Source: an archaeon
GTDB lineage: Archaea > Thermoproteota > Nitrososphaeria > Nitrososphaerales > JACAEJ01
Reading direction: 5' to 3'
DNA: 64,000 nt
Assembly (NCBI GenBank): GCA_024256265.1
Contig: JACGUK010000005.1
Coordinates: 93,516-157,515 of the forward strand
The translations under genes were made by a program, and so were the position numbers. Positions 52,854 to 60,690 of this stretch are shown here, piece after piece (the stretch's first letter is position 1; every line of letters starts with the position of its first letter). The notes beneath the pieces were generated by a model, which had not been told where the DNA came from, ran no database searches, and was given only the letters and a program-made list of their open reading frames with translations.

Positions 52854-53851
52854 TTTGCATCAACTTTATCTAGTCGCCAAGATTGCTTTACAAAACTCTT
52901 CTCAACATCCACAGAAATGTTTGCTGAGTGAGCCAATAACCCTGTCCAAGCAATTTGAGCACCACAATCTCCGCTGTACTCCTTTGGTACTACGAAGAAT
53001 TTTGCACCATGTCTATTGCTAACCTCAATAAGCATCTCTTGTAACCTTTTATTAGCAGCCACACCACCAGTCAATAAAACTTCTCTCTTCTCAGTGAAGG
53101 CAAGCGCTCTTTCAGTAACCTCAGCCAGCATAGCAAAGGCAATATCTTGAATTGAAAAGCATAAACTCTCCAAATCTTTACCATTATGAAACAATTTTTT
53201 TGCAGATGTCAATATACCAGAAAATGAGACATCATTACCTTTTACAGTGTATGGTAAAGATAAGTATTTAGATGATTTCTTTGCTAACTCCTCTATCCTT
53301 TGTCCTGACGGAGAGCTGAAACCAATCTCTCTCCCAAATTGATCTAAAAGTTGCCCAATAGTAAGATCGAGAGTCTCTCCAAATACTCTCCATCTACCAA
53401 GAGAGAAGGCTGTGATGAGTGTATGACCACCAGAGACCAATAGTACTATAGGGTCTTTTGCTCCAGTCAGCATTATCGCTAATTCAATATGTCCTATGGC
53501 ATGATTCACAGGTACTAGAGGCTTATTATAATAGAGAGCTAATGAGCGAGAAACAGTAGCTCCAACCCTTAAGCAAGGTCCCAAACCAGGACCTGCAGAG
53601 AAAGCTATTGCATCAACTTCTCTCATGTTTACTCTTGCTTGAATTAAAGATTGCTTCACAACTTTTGGTGCTACTTCAATATGATGCCTTGATGCCTCTC
53701 TTGGATGAATCCCTGATCCAGGAGGAGGAGTATAAATGCTTCTAGCATCTGATAGAATCTTTCCATCAGATTTTACAATTGAGCAAGAGAAGGTATGGGC
53801 TGTAGATTCACACCCCCAGCAAATGATCTCTTTATCTAATCCACTCTTCAA
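52841..53851 (-). CDS. kae1: KEOPS subunit Kae1, tRNA threonylcarbamoyltransferase
   Basis: 336 aa. ASKHA-fold motifs: CESTAHTFSCSIV, the metal ligands in RHHIEVAPKVV and VNHAIGHIEL, SGGHTLITAF, and the C-terminal GDCGAQIAWTG. It transfers the threonylcarbamoyl group to A37 of tRNAs reading ANN codons. The canonical LGIE start motif is WGCE here, a small deviation. The start TTG 53851 follows an AT-rich gap of about 90 bases after trpB2, containing a small hairpin. Confidence 0.94.
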   Translation of the reverse strand: MKSGLDKEIICWGCESTAHTFSCSIVKSDGKILSDARSIYTPPPGSGIHPREASRHHIEVAPKVVKQSLIQARVNMREVDAIAFSAGPGLGPCLRVGATVSRSLALYYNKPLVPVNHAIGHIELAIMLTGAKDPIVLLVSGGHTLITAFSLGRWRVFGETLDLTIGQLLDQFGREIGFSSPSGQRIEELAKKSSKYLSLPYTVKGNDVSFSGILTSAKKLFHNGKDLESLCFSIQDIAFAMLAEVTERALAFTEKREVLLTGGVAANKRLQEMLIEVSNRHGAKFFVVPKEYSGDCGAQIAWTGLLAHSANISVDVEKSFVKQSWRLDKVDAKWRD

Positions 53852-53942
53852 TTTACCTTACAGAATAGATACCAAAGGCTATTATTTAATCATCATAGCC
53901 TATTAAAACAGCTGTTCTTTTGATCAATAAAAATAGTGGTGG

Positions 53943-55328
53943 TTAGTAAGGCAGACTTTCCAACCACGGATATAACTCCTTTAGCCTCTTTATAGCCTTC
54001 TTCACCTCTTCTTCCGGGTACTCGTAGGGTGGCAGTTTGCCTTGGAGGTAATCGTCGAAGGCTTGCATATCGAAGTGGCCGTGACCACACAGCAGGAAGA
54101 GTATGACCTTCTCCTCCCCTGTCTCCTTGCATCTCAATGCCTCATCAATGACGCCCTTGATAGCATGGGCTGGTTCAGGGGCTGCTATTATGCCCTCAGT
54201 TTTTGCAAAGAGCCTTGCAGCGTCGAAGACCTCCACCTGGTTATAGGCTCTTGTCTCCAACTGCTTCTCCTGACTCAAGATGCATAGGGTAGGGGCTTTA
54301 CCATGATAGCGTAGACCTCCAGCATGGATAGGTGGTGGTATGAAATCATGGCCTAAGGTGTGCATCTTGACCAAGGGTGTAAGCCTCGCCGTGTCGCCAT
54401 GGTCGTACATATATTCTCCTTTAGTAATGGAGGGACAAGCCGTGGGTTCAATAGCTACAAACCTGACATCCTTCGGGGCTTTTCCTGAAACTTTGTCATA
54501 GTAGAAGGGCCAGAAGAGACCTGAGAAACTGCTGCCTCCACCTATGCACCCGAAGATTACATCCGGATAGTCGTCTACTAATTCAAGCTGCTTCTTGGTC
54601 TCCTGCCCCACTACGGTTTGATGTAAGAGGACGTGGTTAAAGACGCTGCCTATACCGTAGTTCGCTTCTTCATGAGTGAGGGCGTCCTCTACAGCTTCGC
54701 TAATAGCGATTCCTAGGCTTCCAGGGCACTCAGGGTCTTTCGCTAAAATCTTTCTACCAGCCTCTGTTTTGGTGCTCGGGCTGGCATGCACTTCAGCGCC
54801 CCAAAGCTCCATCAGAACCCTTCTGTAGGGCTTCTGGTTGTAGCTTGCCCTCACCATGTATACAGTGCATCTAAGATCAAAAAACATGCAACCAAAGGCT
54901 AAAGCAGAGCCCCACTGCCCAGCTCCCGTTTCCGTAGCCATACGTTCTTTTCCTTCCTTCATGTTGTAGTAGGCTTGTGGAACAGCAGTGTTGGGCTTGT
55001 GGCTTCCTGGGGGGCTGACACCCTCATACTTATAATAAATCTTGGCTGGGGTCTTCAAAGTTTTCTCCAGCCCAACTGCTCTAAAAAGTGGAGTTGGTCT
55101 CCAGAGACGGTAGACTTCCCTCACTTCTTCAGGGATGTTTATCCATCTTTCCGTACTCATCTCTTGAGCGATGATCTCCTTAGGGAATATCAGGGGGACG
55201 ATCCCCGGTCCAGGCGCCCTCTTCGACGGATCTATTGGAGGAGGCAGCGGTTTAGGCAGGTCGGGCAGTATGCAGTACCACTGCTTAGGTATATCTTCCT
55301 CATCCAACATCACTTTCCTTAAGACCAT
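53943..55328 (-). CDS. trpB2: tryptophan synthase beta chain-like, TrpB2 type
   Basis: 461 aa, longer than canonical TrpB as expected for TrpB2. The PLP lysine lies in [11 protein letters not shown] and the phosphate-binding loop is [26 protein letters not shown] is another core motif. TrpB2 makes tryptophan from indole and serine, often without TrpA. Coding GC is visibly higher than in the neighbouring KEOPS genes. The only other trp gene in the window, trpE at the right edge, is 8 kb away. The start is ATG at 55328. Confidence 0.92.
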   Translation of the reverse strand: MVLRKVMLDEEDIPKQWYCILPDLPKPLPPPIDPSKRAPGPGIVPLIFPKEIIAQEMSTERWINIPEEVREVYRLWRPTPLFRAVGLEKTLKTPAKIYYKYEGVSPPGSHKPNTAVPQAYYNMKEGKERMATETGAGQWGSALAFGCMFFDLRCTVYMVRASYNQKPYRRVLMELWGAEVHASPSTKTEAGRKILAKDPECPGSLGIAISEAVEDALTHEEANYGIGSVFNHVLLHQTVVGQETKKQLELVDDYPDVIFGCIGGGSSFSGLFWPFYYDKVSGKAPKDVRFVAIEPTACPSITKGEYMYDHGDTARLTPLVKMHTLGHDFIPPPIHAGGLRYHGKAPTLCILSQEKQLETRAYNQVEVFDAARLFAKTEGIIAAPEPAHAIKGVIDEALRCKETGEEKVILFLLCGHGHFDMQAFDDYLQGKLPPYEYPEEEVKKAIKRLKELYPWLESLPY

Positions 55329-55457
55329 ATAAATTCACTTTGACCACTTTATGACATAGATGTCTATTTATATACTTTCCTAACATTCAATCAAAATTAA
55401 CACTTATGATCTCTCGATTAAAGCATAGTTTTTATTTCATCTTATAATCATCAAAAG

Positions 55458-55919
55458 GTGAGGGATTTGGTTAGCTTCGAGATTATATTTGCCTTGGTGA
55501 CGATAATTCTGATTTCAGCCTCACCTATAGGAGAAATTCTAGTAGCGATTCCGGCAGGGATTGCTCTAGGCATCGATCCTATATTGACTTTTGCAGTAGC
55601 CTATCCTGCAAACCTTCTCCCAACGATCTTTCTTCTTATGGCTATGGAGCATTTCAAGAAAAGTTTTCCAAGAATATTCAACTACTTTACAAAAAAGGGT
55701 AGCAAACTTCAAAAGTACATTCAGGGAAGATATGGTTCTACATGCTTACTGTTAATTACTCCTCTAATAGGAGTTTACGCTACTTCGATAAGTAGCATGC
55801 TTTTAGGCTTTGGTAAAAAGCGTTCTTTTATCCTTCAGGCAGTAAGCTTGTTAATTTATGGTGTAATAGAGGCTTTAGGCTTTTATTTTGGACTACGTCT
55901 TCTTTATGGATCTGTTTAG
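55458..55919 (+). CDS. small multidrug export protein (COG2426-like)
   Basis: 153 aa with about four membrane helices. The N-terminal SASPIGEILVAIPAGIALGI and the loop YPANLLPTIF fit the COG2426 small exporter family; the C-terminal half has GFGKKRSFILQAVSLLIYGVI. Function is by family name only. The GTG at 55458 is preceded by AAAAG and starts close to a promoter region divergent from trpB2. Confidence 0.75.
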   Translation: MRDLVSFEIIFALVTIILISASPIGEILVAIPAGIALGIDPILTFAVAYPANLLPTIFLLMAMEHFKKSFPRIFNYFTKKGSKLQKYIQGRYGSTCLLLITPLIGVYATSISSMLLGFGKKRSFILQAVSLLIYGVIEALGFYFGLRLLYGSV

Positions 55920-56009
55920 GATTATTAACCAAATTGCACACCCACAAGTATTTTTAGGAGAATGCATTATCTTTTTATTGTCTTTTGGTTATAGATGTAA
56001 GAGGTGTAA

Positions 56010-56432
56010 ATGAAGTTATCCTCGATCGAAATTACTTGGATGACTCATGCAACAGAGGATGGAGAAAAAGTTGTTAAGAAGATGGTTGAATTCTTCCCTT
56101 TGAGTTATGATCATATAAAATCTTTCAATTTAGAAGGGCATTTTGGCAACCCTATTCTTCTTTATAAGGCTAGATTGACTGGTGCTGAGGCAGGCAAATT
56201 CATTCATACCTTGTTTTCTTCTCTAAGTGATATAGACAAAAAGATATTAGAGCATGAGCTATCAAAGCATCTAGATGAACATGGCGCCTTTTACATTCGC
56301 ATAGATAAGCAACTGTTATGTGAGGGCAAGATAGGCATTTCAGAGAAAGATGCTATAAGAATAAAGCTTAAGCCCAAGAGCGGTTTAAAACTCCATGAGA
56401 AACTCTCATACTATAGGGGGTTATTAATATAG
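56010..56432 (+). CDS. exosome-associated RNA-binding protein, COG1325 type
   Basis: 140 aa. The pattern IEITWMTHATEDGEKVVKKM plus NLEGHFGNPILLYKARL fits the archaeal dsRBD-like family predicted as an exosome subunit, and it sits directly upstream of RNase P genes, a context common in archaea. It overlaps the rpp30 gene (ATAG). It probably forms one operon with rnp3 and rnp2. The start ATG has GAGGTG six bases before it. Confidence 0.78.
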   Translation: MKLSSIEITWMTHATEDGEKVVKKMVEFFPLSYDHIKSFNLEGHFGNPILLYKARLTGAEAGKFIHTLFSSLSDIDKKILEHELSKHLDEHGAFYIRIDKQLLCEGKIGISEKDAIRIKLKPKSGLKLHEKLSYYRGLLI

Positions 56433-57073
56433 GCGCCATAGACCTTCATGTTAATATAACTGATGAATTTGAGAGAATCATAAGAATAGCTAAGTTCTTA
56501 GGCTTCTCTATTCTTGGCTTAGATTTAGAAAATATTTATGATTTAAAGGAAAAAGTTACAGATATATGTAAGAAGGAAAAGGTAAGGTGCATCTTTAGGG
56601 CTAATATCAATGAATTCAAAAGATCGAAGGTTATTAAGGAAGATAATGTAATATACATAGCAAGAAATGTAAATGAGGCTAGATCCTATAATGTTCCTTT
56701 ATATCTTCTAGAGGCTGGTAATGATATAGGTGAAGTTCTTAAAGTGAAGGAATTTTGTGCAAAGCAATCGAATATAAATTTTGTGATTGAGTTTGATTTT
56801 GCTCTTTTGCGTCTACATAATGAATTTTCCTTTGCAAATTACATGAAAAGTTTAACAAAACTGATGAATGTTTGTAGAAAAAGGCATATCGTGACTATAT
56901 TCTCAAGCAGAGCAAAAAATCCTAATGAGTTAGTCTCACCAAGAATACTCTACAATTTTTACAAGATTTTAGGCGGAAATCTAAATCGAAGAAAGATTCT
57001 ATATGAAATTCCTAATAGAGAAATAATTGAGAAGCTTGATCTAGGCCCAAAGGTATTTGGTAGATCAGAATGA
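56429..57073 (+). CDS. rnp3: RNase P protein component 3 (Rpp30), apparent AUA start
   Basis: About 214 aa reading IGAIDLHVNITDEF, through IIRIAKFLGFSILGL, FVIEFDFALLRLHNEFSFAN and VTIFSSRAKNPNELVSP, to GPKVFGRSE. The pattern is the TIM-barrel Rpp30 subunit that activates the RNase P RNA. The frame has no ATG, GTG or TTG between the stop at 56414-56416 and the conserved N-terminus; the first GTG is at 56744, after half of the protein. GGGGGT at 56416-56421 sits seven bases before ATA at 56429, which overlaps the preceding stop as ATAG. I infer AUA initiation; a sequencing error or ATT at 56423 is possible. Confidence 0.75.
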   Translation: MGAIDLHVNITDEFERIIRIAKFLGFSILGLDLENIYDLKEKVTDICKKEKVRCIFRANINEFKRSKVIKEDNVIYIARNVNEARSYNVPLYLLEAGNDIGEVLKVKEFCAKQSNINFVIEFDFALLRLHNEFSFANYMKSLTKLMNVCRKRHIVTIFSSRAKNPNELVSPRILYNFYKILGGNLNRRKILYEIPNREIIEKLDLGPKVFGRSE

Positions 57074-57396
57074 GATATGAGAAAAAGAGATACATATTGG
57101 TCTATAATGAGATAAAAGATGATTATAAAGAACTGGAAAGAGAGATAAAGGCTAGAATAAAAGATCTTTTTGGTGCTATTAGTCTTCAATCCATGGATTT
57201 GAGGCTCATAAAGATGGAAAACAATTTCTTCATCATTCGTTGTAATCATAAGCATGTCGATGAATTACTCTTCACATTAAGCTCAATGAATTTTAAAGGA
57301 TTTGCTCTCCTCCCATTGAAAGTTTCAGGAACGATAAAGAAACTCAAGAGAGTCATGGCTAATTTCGTTCAAATACAGAAACCTCTAAATCCTTGA
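57070..57396 (+). CDS. rnp2: RNase P protein component 2 (Pop5)
   Basis: 108 aa. KKRYILVYNEIKDDY and a later NNFFIIRCNHKHVDELLFTL match Pop5/Rnp2, an RRM-like partner of Rpp30 in archaeal RNase P. The start overlaps the rnp3 stop (ATGA). Together with the exosome-linked gene upstream it makes a three-gene operon. Confidence 0.82.
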   Translation: MRYEKKRYILVYNEIKDDYKELEREIKARIKDLFGAISLQSMDLRLIKMENNFFIIRCNHKHVDELLFTLSSMNFKGFALLPLKVSGTIKKLKRVMANFVQIQKPLNP

Positions 57397-57410
57397 TTAT
57401 AATATAGATA

Positions 57411-57492
57411 ATGGGATGAAGTGCTCGCTGCCCCAGACTGAGCCTACGTTTAGCTCACGTAGGCGTTGAAGACCTCGCGACGAACTGACCAT
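57411..57492 (+). ncRNA. candidate box C/D-like sRNA with internal hairpin
   Basis: A GC-rich 82-base stretch in an AT-rich gap. ATGG (57411) can pair with CCAT (57489) as a short terminal stem. Next come a C-like GATGAAG, a D'-like CTGA at 57438, a C'-like GTTGAAGA at 57465 and box D CTGA at 57485. The segment between C' and D (CCTCGCGACGAA) is exactly 12 nt. Between D' and C' a perfect seven-base stem (GCCTACG/CGTAGGC) with a nine-base loop makes a kink-turn-like element. The C box is weak, so this may be another type of structured RNA. Confidence 0.5.
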
Positions 57493-57526
57493 AAATAATT
57501 TAATATTGCTTATCGAAATCTCTTTG

Positions 57527-57823
57527 ATGAAAGTAGGAAGAGGGGAACTCTGGAAAGGTAAGAGAGCAGAAGGTCTCTCACTAATACTGTGTGAAGAACA
57601 TCTCAAAGAGATGATAGATAATTTATATGCAGATAGAACTCTCATAAGCGCTATGCTAGAGCCTCTTGAGGATGTTGATGAAAGTACAGTAAAGCGTGAG
57701 CATCTATCATCTGAGCATGATAAATGCCAAATTCCAGAATGTAAAAGATTGGCAAGATTTAAGTTCACATCGTTCAGATCTATAAAGCTCAGAGAATGGC
57801 ATAAGCTTAAGCCTCCTCCATGA
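57527..57823 (+). CDS. small Cys-containing protein of unknown function
   Basis: 98 aa from ATG at 57527, MKVGRGELWKGKRAEGLSLI. A Cys in LILCEEHLKE and CQIPECKRLARFKF could bind a metal. The C-terminus is basic and Pro-rich (LKPPP). No family is recognised. It lies just after the RNA candidate and converges with the PadR gene with no gap. The reverse-strand frame of similar length is rich in Ser and improbable. Confidence 0.5.
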   Translation: MKVGRGELWKGKRAEGLSLILCEEHLKEMIDNLYADRTLISAMLEPLEDVDESTVKREHLSSEHDKCQIPECKRLARFKFTSFRSIKLREWHKLKPPP

Positions 57824-58294
57824 TTAAAGCTCTTTTACTTTGAGGATTAACTGATTTATCATAAGTTTTAATTTTTTCTCTTTTTCTTTATCAGAAGTAA
57901 GAATCAACTCAGCAAGTTCAACAAAAATCTTTGCTAAATCTTTCTCTGCAACTTGAGCCATAATACCAGCGAATATGAATTGCCTCTTAAGGGCTTGATC
58001 TGCAACTTTAAAAAATAAAGAAAGCATAGCCATGCCTTTATCCGTGGTTATGTATCTTTTTACATTTGTATCAGGGCTTATTACCTCAGAGATCATTCCT
58101 TTCGATAAAAGCTCATTCAATATGAAGTATATGGAGCCTGGGCTAGGCTTCCATTCATTATTTGTGTAAAAATTTATCTGATCTGAAATATCGATGCCAC
58201 TCACAGGCATTTTGGATGCAGACTTTAGGATGAAGACTTTAAGCAATCCTCTTGGAGCGCTTAAAAATTTTGAAGAGCTCAACATATCAATCAA
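57824..58294 (-). CDS. PadR-like winged-helix regulator
   Basis: 156 aa. The winged helix includes RGLLKVFILKSASKMPVSGI, then SPGSIYFILNELLSKGMI and KRYITTDKG, close to PadR. The C-terminal half is helical and Lys-rich. It marks the left end of the accessory island; its upstream region is interrupted by a transposase remnant about 60 bases away. Target genes are unknown. Confidence 0.75.
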   Translation of the reverse strand: MIDMLSSSKFLSAPRGLLKVFILKSASKMPVSGIDISDQINFYTNNEWKPSPGSIYFILNELLSKGMISEVISPDTNVKRYITTDKGMAMLSLFFKVADQALKRQFIFAGIMAQVAEKDLAKIFVELAELILTSDKEKEKKLKLMINQLILKVKEL

Positions 58295-58356
58295 GCATTT
58301 ATTAGAAGTTAATAATTCTTACCAACATGAAATAGTGACGTTAATTAATATCCATC

Positions 58357-58520
58357 AGCCTTTAAGAGATGGTCAGATGTTATATTATAACTTCATAAGA
58401 CCTCATATGACGTTAGAAGGCAAGACTCCTGCACAAAAGGCAGGAATAAATGTAAATCTAGGTCAGAATAAATGGATGGAATTACTTAAGCAAGCAATTG
58501 ATACCCAAAAGCGAGTTTAA
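58357..58520 (+). pseudogene. C-terminal transposase remnant
   Basis: The frame reads PLRDGQMLYYNFIRPHMTL then EGKTPAQKAGINV and NKWMELLKQAIDTQK, nearly the same as the last 50 residues of the complete transposase at 60691-61872. The homology begins sharply at PL(R/K), so everything upstream is missing. It is an IS remnant or an incomplete insertion, placed just upstream of the PadR gene. A longer open frame back to 58194 is accidental. Confidence 0.8.
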
Positions 58521-58544
58521 TTCTCATGCGTTTAGGATGAAAAA

Positions 58545-58763
58545 TCATTTTAATAATTCAAAGAAATCATCTTTGAAGTCTTTTGAGGATTTAATGATAT
58601 GATTCAAGGTTCCCTTTTTTAACTCTTTATGGAGAGGAACTACAAATGGAGGTGTATGGTTAGTAGGTCTATCTACAACAATGTGCGAACCTTTTCCCTT
58701 ACGGATTCTGAACCCTTTCTTACCCAACGCTTTTAATGCGTCTTGCCCAGAAATAGGTCGCAT
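58545..58763 (-). CDS. hicA: HicA-type mRNA interferase toxin
   Basis: 72 aa. The dsRBD-like fold shows DALKALGKKGFRIRKGKGSH with the catalytic His in GSHIVV, followed by VVPLHKELKKGTLNHIIK. HicA cleaves mRNA and is held inactive by HicB. The antitoxin-like gene lies ten bases upstream on the same strand. In most hicAB loci the toxin gene comes first; here the order is reversed. Confidence 0.85.
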   Translation of the reverse strand: MRPISGQDALKALGKKGFRIRKGKGSHIVVDRPTNHTPPFVVPLHKELKKGTLNHIIKSSKDFKDDFFELLK

Positions 58764-58773
58764 TCGTTGAGCA

Positions 58774-59670
58774 CTACCTATTTCTTTCTTCTTTTAGTGC
58801 CTTATCTTCCTTTAATACCTCTCCAAGAAGTTGAATGGCTTCCTCTAAATCTTTTAAGGCTTCCTCTATCGTTTCACCTTGCCCAACAGCCCCTTCAAAT
58901 TCTCTAGAAAACGCTACGAATCCGCCTTCTTCCTGTGGTTCTAAAGAAAAGCGAGGAGTAAAGATTTTTTTAATGTCTTCACGGAAACCCACAATTGAAT
59001 CCTTAAGTTTAGCCTCAACTTCCTCTATTACCTCATAGACGCTAATAACACCTTCTCTATCCTTGACGAAAAGGTGCACTTTGCCTTTATACTGTGGTAA
59101 AGGGTTAGGATAGGTAAGTATCCTAGATGGGAGCGTGTCAAAATTTGGAAGCTGATAATAAATTTCTCCAATGCTTTCAGCAGATAGTTCAGGTGGTTGA
59201 AGCCGAAGTTGGCTACTACCAATTACCATTTGTGACAAGACTACGTAATACGGGTTTCCATAACGGTCGAAAACATCCTTTATTTTAAAGATGTTTGTTA
59301 TCACAGTCTTTGTTTTGATTCTTTTGTCGCCCTCCAATTCATACAAGTTCCAACTCGGGTCGGTTGTTTCAATAATCTCAACCTCTTCTTTAGGCATTTT
59401 TAATGCCTCAGGTGGAGGCGGAATATGCTCCGAAGGTTTTCCCTGTTGATCTTCAGGGCTTCTAACACTCAAAACGTTTTGTCCTTCAACGACGAGCATG
59501 GGTTTATCTGTTAATGGGTCTTTCGCATCGGTCTCAAATACCCTCATTAATATAGGTTTAAACTTGATGATCGAGTTATCTTTTAGTTTAATGATCAACC
59601 ACTCCTCCTTGATAACCTTAAAATCAAGTTCTTTCACTAAACGAGGTTCTGGTGGAACGCTTATAGTCAT
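58774..59670 (-). CDS. hicB: HicB antitoxin domain fused to a duplicated unknown N-terminal region
   Basis: 298 aa, about three times longer than a usual HicB. Residues 240-288 are the HicB core: FSLEPQEEGGFVAFSREFEG, then VGQGETIEEALKDLEEAIQL. Residues 24-67 and 107-150 form two ungapped 44-residue repeats, each beginning with Trp and carrying IKxK, a Phe, and a Pro-x2-VV-x2-Q-x-V end. A Pro-rich linker (EHIPPPPEALKMPKEE) joins them. I do not recognise the repeated domain. The gene directly precedes hicA, so this is probably a TA pair in which the antitoxin has gained a sensor or binding module. Confidence 0.7.
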   Translation of the reverse strand: MTISVPPEPRLVKELDFKVIKEEWLIIKLKDNSIIKFKPILMRVFETDAKDPLTDKPMLVVEGQNVLSVRSPEDQQGKPSEHIPPPPEALKMPKEEVEIIETTDPSWNLYELEGDKRIKTKTVITNIFKIKDVFDRYGNPYYVVLSQMVIGSSQLRLQPPELSAESIGEIYYQLPNFDTLPSRILTYPNPLPQYKGKVHLFVKDREGVISVYEVIEEVEAKLKDSIVGFREDIKKIFTPRFSLEPQEEGGFVAFSREFEGAVGQGETIEEALKDLEEAIQLLGEVLKEDKALKEERNR

Positions 59671-59743
59671 TCTATATCACATATTTACGGGCAAATAAAT
59701 AGTAGATTTATTATCTATTAAAAGTTTATGAAAAATTGTTCTA

Positions 59744-60055
59744 TTAATTTACCACCCAAAATTGAACACCCAAAAGTGACACCCGCTCAAGGCGACAATG
59801 CACATATATGTACTCTGTCTCCTTATCGGGTGTTCTAAATGGGTGTTTCTTTTTGGGTGGTTTAATTCTATAAAGTGTCCCATCATCAGCTAAAACTACA
59901 GCAACATCCTTTCCATCGACTATTATTGAAAAGAAATTTTTGTAGAATACATCGACTATCCTTTCGAATTTCGGGTTAGGCATGCAAATATGTTGGTCAA
60001 ATTCTTCCTCAATGAGACACTTTTTGCAGACAGGACATTTTACGATATTATTCAT
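59744..60055 (-). CDS. zinc-finger protein of unknown function
   Basis: 103 aa. The N-terminal CPVCKKCLIEEEFDQHIC offers Cys and His for a C2HC-type zinc site. The central region has VDVFYKNFFSIIVDGKDVAVVLADDG. The 3' end of the gene lies in a 63-bp direct repeat (59751-59813). It overlaps the preceding gene by four bases and is the last of a three-gene operon led by an RHH repressor. No family is recognised. Confidence 0.6.
   Translation of the reverse strand: MNNIVKCPVCKKCLIEEEFDQHICMPNPKFERIVDVFYKNFFSIIVDGKDVAVVLADDGTLYRIKPPKKKHPFRTPDKETEYIYVHCRLERVSLLGVQFWVVN
59751..59813. repeat. 63-bp direct repeat, left copy
   Basis: ACCACCCAAAATTGAACACC begins a 63-base segment that recurs in the same orientation at 63115-63177 with about seven mismatches; the inner 48 bases differ at only two positions. 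The left copy encodes the last 22 or so codons of the zinc-finger protein on the minus strand. Confidence 0.85.
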
Positions 60056-60453
60056 AAAACGCCGACCTTCTTATCCTTAGGTGGTTGCATTCCAAGAACC
60101 TGCATAAGTTCATTGATTTTATTGTCTTTTGCTTCAATTTCTTTCTCCAACTGTCTGATTTTCTCTTTAGCAATTTCGAGGTGTTGCTCATTCACGTTAT
60201 TGGTGTAAAGACCCAATGTGCGAAAGAAAATAATGTCGCTTATAGTCAGTATTGTTAGTTGCTTCTTGGTATTAGCATCGGTTTCAGTCTGATATTCAAT
60301 AATACGTTTCTGAAAATTCATGATGCTCTCAGCTATTTTCTGCCAATTCTCATCGCTAAATAATTTGCGAAGGTCTGTAATTCGTGCTTCTATAGTTCCC
60401 TTTATCAATCCTTCTACGAACTCATTGACGAGTTCTTCATCCGTAAGTTTCAT
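60052..60453 (-). CDS. coiled-coil protein of unknown function
   Basis: 133 aa. The first 70 residues are helical and the last 45 form a heptad-rich coiled coil (IAKEKIRQLEKEIEAKDNKI). The start overlaps the RHH stop and the end overlaps the zinc-finger gene start, both as ATGA. The three are therefore one operon. It is probably a partner of the zinc-finger protein; no family is recognised. Confidence 0.6.
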   Translation of the reverse strand: MKLTDEELVNEFVEGLIKGTIEARITDLRKLFSDENWQKIAESIMNFQKRIIEYQTETDANTKKQLTILTISDIIFFRTLGLYTNNVNEQHLEIAKEKIRQLEKEIEAKDNKINELMQVLGMQPPKDKKVGVL

Positions 60454-60596
60454 TTCTTTATCACTTTCTCCTCAAGATATTTTCTTATGAGTTCTTCAAT
60501 TACGTCATTCTTCTTTCTTCCACCGTAATCTTCTATGACCTTGATGCTGAACTTCTTCCATAATTCATCATCCACATTAATGGTTGTTTTTACCAT
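60450..60596 (-). CDS. ribbon-helix-helix repressor-like protein (48 aa)
   Basis: A 48-codon frame: MVKTTINVDDELWKKFSIKV, then a helix ending KKNDVIEELIRKYLEEK. The beta-strand followed by two helices is the CopG/Arc RHH fold. It leads a three-gene operon with four-base overlaps. Two tandem 16-bp repeats lie 18 bases upstream of its start. RHH proteins of this kind usually repress their own operon. A second, truncated RHH gene lies after the transposase. Confidence 0.8.
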   Translation of the reverse strand: MVKTTINVDDELWKKFSIKVIEDYGGRKKNDVIEELIRKYLEEKVIKK

Positions 60597-60613
60597 TTAT
60601 CAATCACGTAAGA

Positions 60614-60645
60614 AGTATAAACATATCGCCTTATAAACGTATCGC
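60614..60645. promoter_or_regulatory. tandem 16-bp repeats, candidate RHH operator
   Basis: AGTATAAACATATCGC (60614-60629) and CTTATAAACGTATCGC (60630-60645) are adjacent direct repeats with 13 of 16 identities. They contain a TATA-like TTTATA on the minus strand and lie just upstream of the RHH gene. RHH proteins bind such short tandem sites. A separate inverted repeat (60654-60663 with 60680-60689) precedes the transposase start. Confidence 0.55.
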
Positions 60646-60690
60646 TATATTGCTATATAGAAGGATTTAAATATATCCACTTCTATATTT

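Noticed and set aside
53870..53902. GGCTAT/ATAGCC hairpin between trpB2 and kae1 as a terminator or sRNA
   Set aside because: Six-base stem with a 12-base AT loop; box C-like ATGATGA inside has no box D partner. Too weak to list.
57397..57768. 123-codon minus-strand frame
   Set aside because: Ser-rich antisense shadow of the Cys-containing gene and crosses the structured RNA candidate.
58194..58356. N-terminal extension of the transposase fragment
   Set aside because: No similarity to the intact transposase; it is antisense to the PadR gene and only open by chance.
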